DNA of 64,000 bases from Kitasatospora sp. NA04385 (GCF_013364235.1 NZ_CP054919.1:5946001-6010000); one strand, 5' to 3'. Counted from the first letter of the stretch, positions 51,942 through 60,972 are shown. Program-made: numbers and translations. The notes: generated by a model from the sequence alone, not told the origin.

Positions 51942-54659
51942 ATGCAACATCCTGGGGGACCGGAGAGCGGGGCGGGCGGAGAGTTGCCGCAACTCGTACT
52001 TGAAATCGACGGCCGGCAGCGGGTACTCGAACCCGGCCGCGCCTACACCATCGGCCGTGATCCGGCCTCGGACTTCCCGTTCGACGACGCCAGGGTCTCC
52101 TGGCGGCACGCCGGTCTGAGCTTCGACGGCGCCACCTGGCAGCTCGCCGACCACGGGTCCACCAACGGGACCTTCGTCGCGGGCGCCCGGGTCGCCCAGA
52201 CCGCGGTCCACCCCGGCACCGTCGTGCACCTCGGCAACGGCCAGAACGGGCCCCGGCTCGCCTTCACCGCGCCGGCCGCCGCCCCCGCCCCGCAGGACGG
52301 CCTCCACGAGGCCGCCACCAGCCGGGCCCCCGGCGGGCAGCAGGCCGCGTTCCAGCAGCAGCAGTTCGGCCCGGGCCCGGCCGCCGCGCCGCCGGGCCAC
52401 CGGCCGCCGCCGGTCGAGCAGCCGATCCCGCAGGGCTGGGACGCCCCCACCCCGCGCCCCGGCTTCCCCCAGCAGCAGTCCGCCGCCCCCGCGCCGCAGC
52501 AGTTCCAGCCGCCGGTGCCGCAGCAGTTCCAGCCTCCCGCCCAGCCGCAGTTCCAGCCGCCGGCGCCGCAGCAGCAGCAGTTCCAGCCGCCGGCGCCGCA
52601 GCAGCAGCAGCCCGCCCCGGCCCCGGTCGGCGGGCTCGGCAACCCCACGATGATCCGCAGCCTGGCCGGCGGACGCACCATCCGGATCGGCCGCGCGCTC
52701 GACAACGACATCGTGGTCTCCGACCTCCAGGTCTCCCGCCACCACGCCGAACTGCGCCAGCTCCCGGACGGCCGCTGGGAGATCGTCGACCTCGGCAGCC
52801 ACAACGGGATCTTCCTCAACGGCCAGCCGACCCGCCGCCAGCTGATGGGCCCGCAGGACCGGCTCACCGTCGGCCACTCCTCCTTCGTGCTGGTCGGCGA
52901 CCAGCTCCAGGAGTTCGTCGACAACGGCGCCGTCTCCTTCTCCGCCCACCACCTGAGCGTCGAGGTCGACTTCAAGGGCGGCAAGAAGGTCCTGCTGAAC
53001 GACGTCAGCTTCTCCGTCCCGGAGAAGTCCCTGGTCGCGGTGATCGGCCCGTCCGGCTCCGGCAAGTCCACCCTGCTGCGCGCCCTGACCGGCTACCGCC
53101 CCGCCGACCGCGGCGACGTGCTGTACGACGGCCGCAACCTGTACCGCCAGTTCGCCGAACTGCGCTCCCGGATCGGCCTCGTCCCGCAGTCCGAGATCCT
53201 GCACAAGGAACTCACCGTCCGCACCGCCCTCAAGTACGCGGCCCGGCTGCGCTTCCCCGGCGACACCGAGGCCGCCGAGCGCGAGCGCCGGATCGACGAG
53301 GTGCTGTACGAGCTGCGCCTGGACAAGCGCGCCGACAACCGGATCACCGCGCTCTCCGGCGGCCAGCAGAAGCGCGTCTCGGTCGCCCTGGAACTGCTCA
53401 CCAAGCCCTCGCTGATCTTCCTGGACGAGCCCACCTCCGGCCTCGACCCGGGCATGGACCGCGAGGTCATGCAGACCCTGCGCGGCCTCGCCGACGACGG
53501 CCGCACCGTCCTGGTGGTCACCCACTCGGTCGCCGAACTCGCGCTCTGCGACCGGCTGCTGGTGATGGCCCCCGGCGGCTCGGTGGCCTACTTCGGCCCG
53601 CCCGCCGAGGCCCTGCACTTCTTCGGCTACGAGACCTGGGCCGACGTCTTCCAGGCCTTCGAGAACTACCCCGACCACGACTGGGCCGGCCGCTACCGCA
53701 GCTCCGTCCACTACCAGCAGTACTCGGCCAACGTGGACGCCGCGGTCTCCCAGGCGCACCAGCCCAACGCGCTCACCCAGCTGCGCCCGCCCAAGCCGCA
53801 GAGCTGGGGCTCCCAGCTGTGGACGCTGATCCGCCGCTACCTGTCGGTGATCGCCTCCGACAAGGGCTTCATCGCGCTGTCGGTGATCCTGCCGCTGGTC
53901 CTGGGCGGGGTCTCCGCCGTCATCCCGGACAAGTGCGGCCTGGCCGCCTGCGCCACCGCCACCGGCCGCAACGACGTCGCCCGGCTGATCCTGATGGTCG
54001 TCGCGTTCTCCGCCTGCCTGGCCGGTTCGGCCAACTCGGTCCGCGAACTGATCAAGGAACGCGCGATCTACGAACGGGAACGCGCCACCGGCCTGTCCCG
54101 CTCCGCCTACCTGGCCTCGAAGTTCATCGTGCTCGGCGCGATCAGCTTCCTGCAGGGCGGCCTGATCTCCGCGATCGCCTTCAAGGTCCGCAAGCTCCCC
54201 GACGAGGGCCTGATCCTCAAGCACCTGCCCGCGGTCGAGATGTCCGTGGGCGTGATCCTGCTCAGCTTCACCTCCATGATGGTCGGCCTGGCCATCTCCT
54301 CGCTGGTCAAGACCGCCGAGAAGACCATGCCGCTGCTGGTCATGTTCGCCATCGTCCAGATGGTCTTCACCGGCGCGATCTTCCAGCTCTTCGACAAGCC
54401 CGGCCTGGAGCAGCTCGGCTGGCTGATGCCCGCCCGCTGGGGCGTCGCCGCCAGCGGCAACACCCTCGACCTGGCGCACATCTCCCCGGTGGTGATCGCC
54501 AAGCCGCCGGAGACCGCCCCGCTGGACTCCCTCTGGGACCACTCCGCGGGCATCATGTTCCTCAACTGGACCGTCCTGGTCCTCATCTCGGTGGGACTGG
54601 CCCTCGCGATCCAGCGCTTCCAGAAGCGCCACGAGCCCGAGGTCATGCAGAACGGCTGA
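51942..54659 (+). CDS. FHA-FHA-ABC-2 exporter (single-polypeptide ABC transporter)
   Basis: The 905-aa protein fuses two FHA domains (about 17-105 and 230-318), a Gln/Pro-rich linker between them (about 110-225), an ABC ATPase (about 330-570; GPSGSGKST, LSGGQQKRVS, LIFLDEPTSGLD) and an ABC-2 permease with about six helices (about 620-895). The order resembles the ABCG half transporters, and the FHA pair should bind phosphothreonine, so a Ser/Thr kinase probably controls it. I place the start at ATG 51942, although no ribosome site is clear. A terminator follows 10 bp after the stop. Confidence 0.92.
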   Translation: MQHPGGPESGAGGELPQLVLEIDGRQRVLEPGRAYTIGRDPASDFPFDDARVSWRHAGLSFDGATWQLADHGSTNGTFVAGARVAQTAVHPGTVVHLGNGQNGPRLAFTAPAAAPAPQDGLHEAATSRAPGGQQAAFQQQQFGPGPAAAPPGHRPPPVEQPIPQGWDAPTPRPGFPQQQSAAPAPQQFQPPVPQQFQPPAQPQFQPPAPQQQQFQPPAPQQQQPAPAPVGGLGNPTMIRSLAGGRTIRIGRALDNDIVVSDLQVSRHHAELRQLPDGRWEIVDLGSHNGIFLNGQPTRRQLMGPQDRLTVGHSSFVLVGDQLQEFVDNGAVSFSAHHLSVEVDFKGGKKVLLNDVSFSVPEKSLVAVIGPSGSGKSTLLRALTGYRPADRGDVLYDGRNLYRQFAELRSRIGLVPQSEILHKELTVRTALKYAARLRFPGDTEAAERERRIDEVLYELRLDKRADNRITALSGGQQKRVSVALELLTKPSLIFLDEPTSGLDPGMDREVMQTLRGLADDGRTVLVVTHSVAELALCDRLLVMAPGGSVAYFGPPAEALHFFGYETWADVFQAFENYPDHDWAGRYRSSVHYQQYSANVDAAVSQAHQPNALTQLRPPKPQSWGSQLWTLIRRYLSVIASDKGFIALSVILPLVLGGVSAVIPDKCGLAACATATGRNDVARLILMVVAFSACLAGSANSVRELIKERAIYERERATGLSRSAYLASKFIVLGAISFLQGGLISAIAFKVRKLPDEGLILKHLPAVEMSVGVILLSFTSMMVGLAISSLVKTAEKTMPLLVMFAIVQMVFTGAIFQLFDKPGLEQLGWLMPARWGVAASGNTLDLAHISPVVIAKPPETAPLDSLWDHSAGIMFLNWTVLVLISVGLALAIQRFQKRHEPEVMQNG

Positions 54660-54668
54660 GCAGAAGCC

Positions 54669-54696
54669 CCGAAGGGCCCCTCCGGGGGCCCTTCGG
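54669..54696 (+). terminator. Hairpin terminator after the FHA-ABC gene
   Basis: A perfect 12-bp stem (54669-54680 with 54685-54696) with a four-base loop, 10 bp after the stop. Confidence 0.8.
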
Positions 54697-54771
54697 CCGT
54701 TCCGGGCACGGCCCGGCCCCGGCCCTCCGCCCTAGGTCTCGCGCCCGAGGTGGGAGCCGTGATCACGGCGG

Positions 54772-54777
54772 TAGCGT
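54772..54777 (+). promoter_or_regulatory. Leaderless-type -10 of the histidine kinase gene
   Basis: TAGCGT is followed after 6 nt by the ATG at 54784, with no ribosome site between. Confidence 0.6.
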
Positions 54778-54783
54778 GGGCGC

Positions 54784-55923
54784 ATGGACAGTCCCGGGTG
54801 CGACCCGTCGTTGCAGGCGATCGAGGCGGTCAGCGCGGCGGTGCTGGCGATGTCCCGGCCGCTGGAGGTCCGGGAGGTGCTGCGCCGGATCACCGCCTCC
54901 GCCCGGGCGCTGCTCGGCGCCGAGTACGCCGCGCTCGGCCTGCCCGACGACCACGGCGGCTTCGCCCAGTTCGTGGTGGACGGCGTGAGCGACGAGCAGT
55001 GGCGGGCGATCGGCCCGCTGCCGCGCCAGCACGGCGTCCTGGCCTCGATGCTGCACGACCGCGAACCGACCCGGCTGAAGGACGTCCGCACCGCCCCCGC
55101 GTTCGGCGGCTGGCCGGACGCCCACCCCGACATGACCGACTTCCTCGGGATGCCGATCATGGACGAGGACGAGATCGCCGGGGCCCTGTTCCTGGCCAAC
55201 AAACCGGGCGGCTTCACCGCGCAGGACGAGGAGCTGCTGCGCATCCTGGTCGCGCACGCCGCCCTCGCCCTCGGCAACGCCCGGCTCTACGAGCGCAGCC
55301 GCGAACTGACCCTGTCCGGCGAGCGCGCCCGGATCGCCCACGACCTGCACGACGCCGTCTCGCAGAAGCTGTTCTCGCTGCGGCTGACCGCCCGCGCCGC
55401 CGCCAAGCTGGTCGACCGGGACCCGGCCCGGGCCCGCGACAACCTGGCCGAGGTGGCCCGGCTCGCCGCCGAGGCCGCCGACGAACTGCGCGCCGTGGTG
55501 GTCGAACTGCGCCCCGCCGCCCTGGAGGAGGACGGCCTGGTGGCCACCCTCGCCTCCCAGGTGCAGGTGCTGGACCGCGCGCACAGCGCCAGGGTCGCCT
55601 TCACCGCCACCGGCGTCCGCGCCCTGCCCGCCGCCCAGGAGGCGGCCGTGCTGCGGGTCGCCCAGGAGGCGCTGCACAACGCGCTGCGGCACGCCCGGGC
55701 CGGCACCGTCGAGGTCACCCTCACCGGCACCGCCGGCCGCGGCGCCCGGCTGACCGTCCGCGACGACGGCCGCGGCTTCGACCCGGAGTCGGTGCGCCGG
55801 GCCGGCCGGCACCTCGGACTGGTGTCGATGCGCGACCGGGCCGCCGCGGTCGGCGGCCGGCTTTCCCTGGAGTCCGCCCCGGGCCGGGGCACCCTGGTCG
55901 AGATGGAGGTCCCCGGTGCCTGA
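54784..55923 (+). CDS. GAF-domain sensor histidine kinase (NarL-type partner)
   Basis: The 379-aa cytosolic kinase has a GAF domain (about 10-165), a HisKA_3 dimerisation domain with the phosphoacceptor His189 in RIAHDLHDAVSQ, and a HATPase (N-box EALHNALRHA, G-box DDGRGFDP). There is no membrane segment, so the signal is intracellular or a bound cofactor. The response regulator gene overlaps its end by 8 bp (GTG at 55916), so the pair forms one system. The start fits a leaderless promoter. Confidence 0.93.
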   Translation: MDSPGCDPSLQAIEAVSAAVLAMSRPLEVREVLRRITASARALLGAEYAALGLPDDHGGFAQFVVDGVSDEQWRAIGPLPRQHGVLASMLHDREPTRLKDVRTAPAFGGWPDAHPDMTDFLGMPIMDEDEIAGALFLANKPGGFTAQDEELLRILVAHAALALGNARLYERSRELTLSGERARIAHDLHDAVSQKLFSLRLTARAAAKLVDRDPARARDNLAEVARLAAEAADELRAVVVELRPAALEEDGLVATLASQVQVLDRAHSARVAFTATGVRALPAAQEAAVLRVAQEALHNALRHARAGTVEVTLTGTAGRGARLTVRDDGRGFDPESVRRAGRHLGLVSMRDRAAAVGGRLSLESAPGRGTLVEMEVPGA

Positions 55924-56563
55924 CACCGCGTCACCGATCCGCGTGCTGCTGGTGGACGACCACCAGGTGGTCCGGCGCGGCCTGCGCACCTTCCTGGAGG
56001 TGCAGGACGACATCGAGGTGGTCGGCGAGGCCGCCGACGGCGCGGCGGCCGTCGAGCGGGCCGCCGAACTCGCCCCCGACGTGGTCCTGATGGACCTCAA
56101 GATGCCCAAGGTCGACGGCATCGAGGCGCTGCGCCTGCTGCGCGAGCGCGGCAGCGCCGCCCGGGTGCTGATCGTCACCAGCTTCACCGAGCACCGCACC
56201 GTGGTCCCGGCGCTGCGGGCCGGCGCCGCCGGCTACGTGTACAAGGACGTCGACCCGGAGGCACTGGCCGGAGCGATCCGCTCGGTGCACGCCGGACACG
56301 TCCTGCTCCAGCCCGAACTGGCCGCCGCGCTGCTCGCCGAGGACGTCCCGGCGCCGCCGCAGGGCCGCGGCGGCACCCTCACCGACCGCGAGCGCGAGGT
56401 GCTCTCGCACATCGCCGACGGCCGCTCCAACCGGGAGATCGCCCGCACGCTGCACCTCTCGGAGAAGACGGTCAAGACCCACGTGTCCAACATCCTGATG
56501 AAGCTGGACGTCGCCGACCGCACCCAGGCCGCGCTGTGGGCGGTCCGCCACCAGCAGCAGTGA
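55916..56563 (+). CDS. NarL/FixJ-family response regulator
   Basis: The 215-aa protein has a receiver domain (about 8-125; acidic DD at 14-15, phosphorylation site Asp60 in VVLMDLKMP, Lys in YVYKD) and a LuxR-type HTH (about 150-210; LTDREREVLSHIADGRSNREIA). Translation starts at a GTG inside the kinase gene, so the two proteins are coupled. Target genes are unknown; the FHA-ABC gene upstream is a candidate. Confidence 0.93.
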   Translation: MPDTASPIRVLLVDDHQVVRRGLRTFLEVQDDIEVVGEAADGAAAVERAAELAPDVVLMDLKMPKVDGIEALRLLRERGSAARVLIVTSFTEHRTVVPALRAGAAGYVYKDVDPEALAGAIRSVHAGHVLLQPELAAALLAEDVPAPPQGRGGTLTDREREVLSHIADGRSNREIARTLHLSEKTVKTHVSNILMKLDVADRTQAALWAVRHQQQ

Positions 56564-56597
56564 CCGCCCGGCCGGCGCCCCCGGCCGTGCCCCCGCC

Positions 56598-56636
56598 CGC
56601 CGTTCAGTCCCGCCGTTCAGTCCCGCCGTTCAGTCC
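56598..56636. repeat. 13-bp tandem repeat that contains a stop codon
   Basis: Three perfect copies of CGCCGTTCAGTCC (56598-56610, 56611-56623, 56624-56636) are followed by a degenerate copy. On the minus strand each copy reads TGA, and the third TGA is the stop of the gene 56630-57430. The 13-bp period is not a multiple of three, so changes in copy number act on the 3' end of the mRNA only. Confidence 0.85.
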
Positions 56637-57430
56637 CGCCGCTCGTCCACCGCCGCGTTGTACGCCGCGACCTGGGCCCGGCGGGCGGTGCGGTCCAGCG
56701 GGGCCAGCACCTCGCGCCGGGCGGCCATCTCGGAGGCGGAGACCGCAGCCCCGTGCCCGCCCGACGCGATGTGCAGCAGCGCCGACACCTGCCGGGCCGA
56801 CTCCAGCACCCGCACCGCGCGCTGCGGGTAGCCGGGCGCCAGCAGCTCGCGGTGGCCCTGCCGGCGCAGCGAGTCCAGCGCCCGCAGCGCCTCCGGCCCG
56901 GCCCCCGCCACGTCCAGCCGGACCAGCGCCGCGGTGGCCTGCCGCAGCCCGTCGGCCAGCTCCCGCTCGGCCTCGTCCAGCGAGGGCACGTCGGCCGGCG
57001 GCGCGTCGTTCACCGGCAGGCACTGCCACAGCACCCGCACGCCCTGGTCGCCCTGCGGCCCGTACACCTCGACCTCCGGGACCAGGCCGTACGGGACGCC
57101 GACCGCCAGGACGGCCTCGCCGGCGCCCAGCGCCAGCGAGTTGAAGGCGGACGGCCCGGTCAGCCCGAGCGGGTGCCCGGCCACCGGGAGGGCCAGCCGC
57201 AGGCCCTTCGCGCCCAGCGCGCGCAGCCGCCCCAGTGCCCAGGTCAGGCCGTGCAGCGAGTCGGGCGCCTCCCCGGGCAGGCCGGTCGCCCGGTGGGCGT
57301 CGTCCGCGCCCTGGACGGCGGCGGCCGCGTCGTCCGGCGAGGAGGCGCCCGTCAGCAGCGCGTTGCCCCAGGCGGTGAGCCGCCCCGAACGGGGTTCTTG
57401 GTACGGATTGTCGGCAGGAGTCGCGAGCAT
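56630..57430 (-). CDS. Uncharacterised actinobacterial protein, 266 aa
   Basis: I do not recognise a family. The protein is soluble, Ala/Leu-rich, with no signal peptide. It contains ARQVSALLHIASGGHGAAVSASEMAARREVL near the end, a hydrophobic core strand (GEAVLAVGVPYGLVPEVEVYG), and SGRLTAWGNALLTGASSPDDAAAAVQGADDAHRATG near the start. It is encoded divergently from the ABC ATPase gene; its stop falls in the 13-bp tandem repeat. A function in regulation of the transporter is possible but unproven. Confidence 0.75.
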   Translation of the reverse strand: MLATPADNPYQEPRSGRLTAWGNALLTGASSPDDAAAAVQGADDAHRATGLPGEAPDSLHGLTWALGRLRALGAKGLRLALPVAGHPLGLTGPSAFNSLALGAGEAVLAVGVPYGLVPEVEVYGPQGDQGVRVLWQCLPVNDAPPADVPSLDEAERELADGLRQATAALVRLDVAGAGPEALRALDSLRRQGHRELLAPGYPQRAVRVLESARQVSALLHIASGGHGAAVSASEMAARREVLAPLDRTARRAQVAAYNAAVDERRD

Positions 57431-57563
57431 CGGACCAGCCTACGGACAAGCGTGCCGGGCGGGTGGCGTAGGTTTGCCCTGACACATGGTGGACCGCACC
57501 CCGAGGACCGCACGCCCAGGTCCCACGGACGGCCGGATTCTTGCATTTGGGGAAGGCGTAGGC

Positions 57564-58355
57564 ATGAGCGACGTGCTGGAGCTGGTGGACGTTTCCGTGG
57601 TCCGGGAGGGGCGCGCACTCGTCGATCACGTGTCCTGGACGGTCAGGGAGGGCGAGCGCTGGGTGGTGCTCGGCCCGAACGGCGCGGGCAAGACCACGCT
57701 GCTCCAGATCGCCGGCGCGTACCTGTTCCCGAGCTCCGGCGACGCCGTGGTGCTCGGCGAGAAGCTCGACCAGGTCGACGTCTTCGAGCAGCGCGCCCGG
57801 ATCGGCCTGGCCAGCGCCGCGATGTACGAGAAGCTGCCGGCCGGCCAGACCGTGCTGGAGACCGTGCTGACCGCCGCCTACGGGCAGACCGTGCACGGCA
57901 AGGAGACCTACGAGGAGCCGGACGAGGCCCGCGCCCTGGTGCTGCTCGACCTGCTCGGCATGGCCGCCTTCACCGCCCGCAAGTTCGGCTCCCTCTCCGA
58001 GGGCGAGCGCAAGCGCACCCTGATCGCCCGGGCCCTGATGACCGACCCCGAGCTGCTGCTGCTCGACGAACCCGCCGCCGGCCTCGACCTCGGCGGCCGC
58101 GAGGACCTGGTCCGCCGCCTGGCCGCGCTCGCCGGGGACGAGTACGCGCCGTCCATGGTGATGGTCACCCACCACGTGGAGGAGATCGTCCCCGGCATGA
58201 CCCACGTGCTGATGATCCGCCAGGGCAAGGTGCTGGCGGCCGGTCCGATCGGGACCACCCTCACCGCCCGCAACCTCTCGCACTGCTTCGGCCTGCCGCT
58301 GACCCTGGAGCGGCGCGGCGACCGCTGGGCCGCGCAGGGCCTCCCGCTCGGCTGA
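57564..58355 (+). CDS. ABC transporter ATP-binding protein
   Basis: The 263-aa ATPase has Walker A GPNGAGKT (about 37-44), signature LSEGERKRTLIARAL and Walker B LLLLDEPAAGLD with the following Glu, and an H-loop in MVTHHVEEI. The signature Gly-Gly of LSGGQ is replaced by Glu-Gly (LSEGE), as in the ModF/YbbL-like class. No permease gene lies next to it, so its partner is elsewhere or it is a soluble ATPase. The ATG at 57564 follows GGGGAAGG. It diverges from the uncharacterised gene at 57430. Confidence 0.85.
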   Translation: MSDVLELVDVSVVREGRALVDHVSWTVREGERWVVLGPNGAGKTTLLQIAGAYLFPSSGDAVVLGEKLDQVDVFEQRARIGLASAAMYEKLPAGQTVLETVLTAAYGQTVHGKETYEEPDEARALVLLDLLGMAAFTARKFGSLSEGERKRTLIARALMTDPELLLLDEPAAGLDLGGREDLVRRLAALAGDEYAPSMVMVTHHVEEIVPGMTHVLMIRQGKVLAAGPIGTTLTARNLSHCFGLPLTLERRGDRWAAQGLPLG

Positions 58356-58469
58356 GTCCCGCCCGGCCGGATCGGGCCCCTGCGGCGAACGGCGGGAACC
58401 GGTCGTACACACGGCCGGTTTCCGGTGCCCCACCTGCGGGAAGCTACGCGGGGAGAGGACCGACTTCCC

Positions 58470-58475
58470 TAGGAT
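58470..58475 (+). promoter_or_regulatory. Leaderless-type -10 of the NfeD gene
   Basis: TAGGAT is followed after 7 nt by GTG at 58483. An in-frame ATG at 58474 lies inside this element, so the GTG start is preferred. Confidence 0.55.
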
Positions 58476-58482
58476 GGAGCCC

Positions 58483-58908
58483 GTGGACAGCTGGATCTGG
58501 TGGCTGCTGCTCGCCGTCGCCCTGGGCATACCGCTGGTGGTCACCGCGATGCCCGAGTTCGCCATGTTCGCGATCGGCGCCGGCGCCGCCGCGCTGACGG
58601 CGGGTCTGGGCGGTGGCACGGTCCCGCAGTTCCTGGTGTTCGTCGGAGTGTCGGCGGCGCTGCTGGTGTTCGTCCGTCCGATCGCCTACCGCCAGCTCAA
58701 GAAGGGCCCGGGCTACCGCACGGGCGTGGAGGCGCTGACCGGCGCCACCGCAGTGGTACAGGAAACAGTCGACGGGGGAGAGGGCGGACGGATCAAGCTG
58801 AACGGCGAGATCTGGTCGGCCCGCGCGCTCCACCCGGGCTCGGTCTTCGAGCCGGGGCAGCAGGTCGACGTCGTCGAAATCCAGGGCGCGACCGCCCTGG
58901 TCGTCTAG
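58483..58908 (+). CDS. NfeD family membrane protein
   Basis: From GTG 58483 the product is 141 aa with three membrane helices (about 3-20, 22-40, 48-63) and a C-terminal OB-fold domain (about 85-141; GATAVVQETVDGGEGGRIKLNGEIW and GQQVDVVEIQGATALVV). Short NfeD proteins pair with SPFH proteins, as here, where the SPFH gene begins 10 nt later. Confidence 0.88.
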   Translation: MDSWIWWLLLAVALGIPLVVTAMPEFAMFAIGAGAAALTAGLGGGTVPQFLVFVGVSAALLVFVRPIAYRQLKKGPGYRTGVEALTGATAVVQETVDGGEGGRIKLNGEIWSARALHPGSVFEPGQQVDVVEIQGATALVV

Positions 58909-58918
58909 GGGAGAAGCG

Positions 58919-59944
58919 TTGGAACCCGTCCTCATCGTGCTGATCGTCCTGGTCGTGGTGGCCTTCATCGCCCTGATCAAGACGATCCAGGTGATCCCGC
59001 AGGCCAGCGCGGCGATCGTGGAGCGCTTCGGCCGCTACACCCGCACCCTCAGCGCCGGCCTGAACATCGTGGTGCCGTTCATCGACACCATCCGCAACCG
59101 GATCGACCTGCGCGAGCAGGTCGTCCCGTTCCCGCCGCAGCCCGTCATCACCTCGGACAACCTGGTCGTCAACATCGACACCGTCATCTACTACCAGGTG
59201 ACCGACCCGCGGGCCGCGACCTACGAGGTGGCCAGCTACATCCAGGCCATCGAGCAGCTCACCGTCACCACCCTGCGCAACATCATCGGCTCGATGGACC
59301 TCGAGTCCACCCTGACCTCCCGCGAGGTCATCAACGCCGGTCTGCGCGGCGTCCTGGACGAGGCCACCGGCCGCTGGGGCATCCGGGTCAACCGGGTCGA
59401 GCTGAAGGCGATCGAGCCGCCGACCTCCATCCAGGACTCGATGGAGAAGCAGATGCGCGCCGACCGCGACAAGCGCGCCGCGATCCTCACCGCCGAGGGC
59501 GCCCGGCAGGCCCAGATCCTGCGCGCCGAGGGCGAGAAGCAGGCCGCCGTGCTCCAGGCCGAGGGCGAGGCGCAGGCCGCCGTCCTGAAGGCCGACGGTG
59601 AGGCCGCCGCGATCCGGACGGTCTTCGAGGCCATCCACGAGGGCGACGCCGACCAGAAGCTGCTCGCCTACCAGTACCTGCAGACCCTGCCCGAGCTGGC
59701 CAAGGGCGACGCCAACAAGCTGTGGATCATCCCCAGCGAGGTCGGCGACGCGCTCAAGGGCCTCGGCGGCGCCTTCCAGGGCGTCACCGGCGGCGGCGCC
59801 ACCCCGGCGGCCCCCGCCGTGCCGCCGCCCGCCGCCCGCGTCCCGGTCGACCCGGCCACCGCCCCCCGCCCGGTGGACACCGAGAACAAGACCGCCCGCC
59901 CCCGGGTCGAGCCCCCCCGCCAGTACCCCACGATCGACGAGTAA
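58919..59944 (+). CDS. SPFH/Band 7 (stomatin-like) membrane protein, QmcA-type (TTG start)
   Basis: The 341-aa protein has one N-terminal membrane helix (about 3-22), the SPFH domain (about 30-190; VVERFGRYTRTLSAGLNIVVPFID-like, with AIVERFGRYTRTLS and LREQVVPFPPQPVITSDNLVVNID), a coiled region rich in Ala/Glu (about 195-250; AEGARQAQILRAEGEKQAAVLQ) and a Pro/Ala tail. It should form ring assemblies in membrane microdomains with NfeD. The start is TTG 58919, after GGGGAGAAG. Confidence 0.92.
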   Translation: MEPVLIVLIVLVVVAFIALIKTIQVIPQASAAIVERFGRYTRTLSAGLNIVVPFIDTIRNRIDLREQVVPFPPQPVITSDNLVVNIDTVIYYQVTDPRAATYEVASYIQAIEQLTVTTLRNIIGSMDLESTLTSREVINAGLRGVLDEATGRWGIRVNRVELKAIEPPTSIQDSMEKQMRADRDKRAAILTAEGARQAQILRAEGEKQAAVLQAEGEAQAAVLKADGEAAAIRTVFEAIHEGDADQKLLAYQYLQTLPELAKGDANKLWIIPSEVGDALKGLGGAFQGVTGGGATPAAPAVPPPAARVPVDPATAPRPVDTENKTARPRVEPPRQYPTIDE

Positions 59945-59962
59945 CCCCCGCACGCCCCGCCC

Positions 59963-59995
59963 GGGCCCCGGCCGACCCCGCGTCGGCCGGGGCCC
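59963..59995 (+). terminator. Terminator of the NfeD-SPFH operon
   Basis: A perfect 14-bp stem (59963-59976 with 59982-59995) around CCCGC, 18 bp after the stop. Confidence 0.85.
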
Positions 59996-60000
59996 GCGCA

Positions 60001-60060
60001 CGTCAGGGCCGTACAGGTCAGGGCGGTACACGTCAGGGCCGTACACGTCAGGGCCGCGCG
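60001..60060. repeat. 15-bp tandem repeat, four copies
   Basis: Units of CGTCAGGGCCGTACA occupy 60001-60015 and 60031-60045, with variants at 60016-60030 (GGTCAGGGCGGTACA) and 60046-60060 (last six bases changed to GCGCG-type). It lies between the operon terminator and the TSUP gene. Confidence 0.8.
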
Positions 60061-60201
60061 GGCGCGGAGCCGTGCGTGCCCGGAGCCCGTCGGCGTCCCG
60101 GGGAGTGATACGCCGGTCCGCATCCCGGATATCCCTCGCCAAGTCGCCCACCGCTCCGGCATGATCGACCGGCGCGACAGCAGCCAACGAGGGGGAAGCC
60201 G

Positions 60202-60972
60202 ATGACGCTGTGGGAGATGACCGCCGTCCTGCTGGCCGGGACCGCGGCCGGAGCCATCAACACCATCGTCGGCTCCGGCACCCTGATCACCTTCCCCGTG
60301 CTGCTCGCCGTCGGCCTGCCGCCCGTCACCGCCAACGTCTCCAACGCGCTCGGCCTGGTGCCCGGCTCGGTGGCCGGCGCCATCGGCTACCGCGCCGAAC
60401 TCGCCGGACAGCGCCGCCGACTGCTCCGCTTCGGCACCGCCTCGCTCACCGGCGGGCTCACCGGCGCGATCCTGCTGATCGCCCTCCCGGGCGGCGCCTT
60501 CGAGGCGATCGTCCCCGTCCTCATCCTCACCGCCCTGGTCCTGGTCGTCCTCCAGCCCCGGGTCGCCCGCGCGATGGCCGCCCGCCGCGCCGCCGCCGGC
60601 ACCGCGGCCCCCGCCACCGACGGCGGTTGGCTGCTGCTCGCCTGCATCGGGCTCACCGGCGTCTACGGCGGTTACTTCGGCGCCGCCCAGGGCGTCCTGC
60701 TGCTCGCCCTGATGGGCATGCTGCTCCCCGACGACCTGCAGACGATCAACGGCATCAAGAACGTCCTCGCCGTGATCGTCAACGGCGTCGCCGCGGTCTT
60801 CTTCCTGTTCGCCTCCACCATCGACTGGACCGCCGCCCTGCTGATCGCCGTCGGCGCCACCCTCGGCGGCGTGCTCGGCGCCCGAATCGGCCGCCGCCTC
60901 CCGCCGATCGCGCTGCGCGCCCTGATCGTCGCGGTCGGCCTCGCGGCCATCACCAAACTGCTCTTCTTCTGA
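60202..60972 (+). CDS. TSUP (TauE/SafE) family membrane transporter
   Basis: The 256-aa protein has about eight membrane helices in two repeats. The first repeat holds AGTAAGAINTIVGSGTLITFPVLLAVGLPPVTANVSNALG, the typical start of TSUP proteins; the second holds GVYGGYFGAAQGVLLLALMGMLLPDDLQTINGIKNVLAVIVNG. The family moves sulfite, sulfoacetate, taurine-derived or other anions. The substrate is unknown. The ATG at 60202 follows GGGGGAAG. Confidence 0.88.
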   Translation: MTLWEMTAVLLAGTAAGAINTIVGSGTLITFPVLLAVGLPPVTANVSNALGLVPGSVAGAIGYRAELAGQRRRLLRFGTASLTGGLTGAILLIALPGGAFEAIVPVLILTALVLVVLQPRVARAMAARRAAAGTAAPATDGGWLLLACIGLTGVYGGYFGAAQGVLLLALMGMLLPDDLQTINGIKNVLAVIVNGVAAVFFLFASTIDWTAALLIAVGATLGGVLGARIGRRLPPIALRALIVAVGLAAITKLLFF

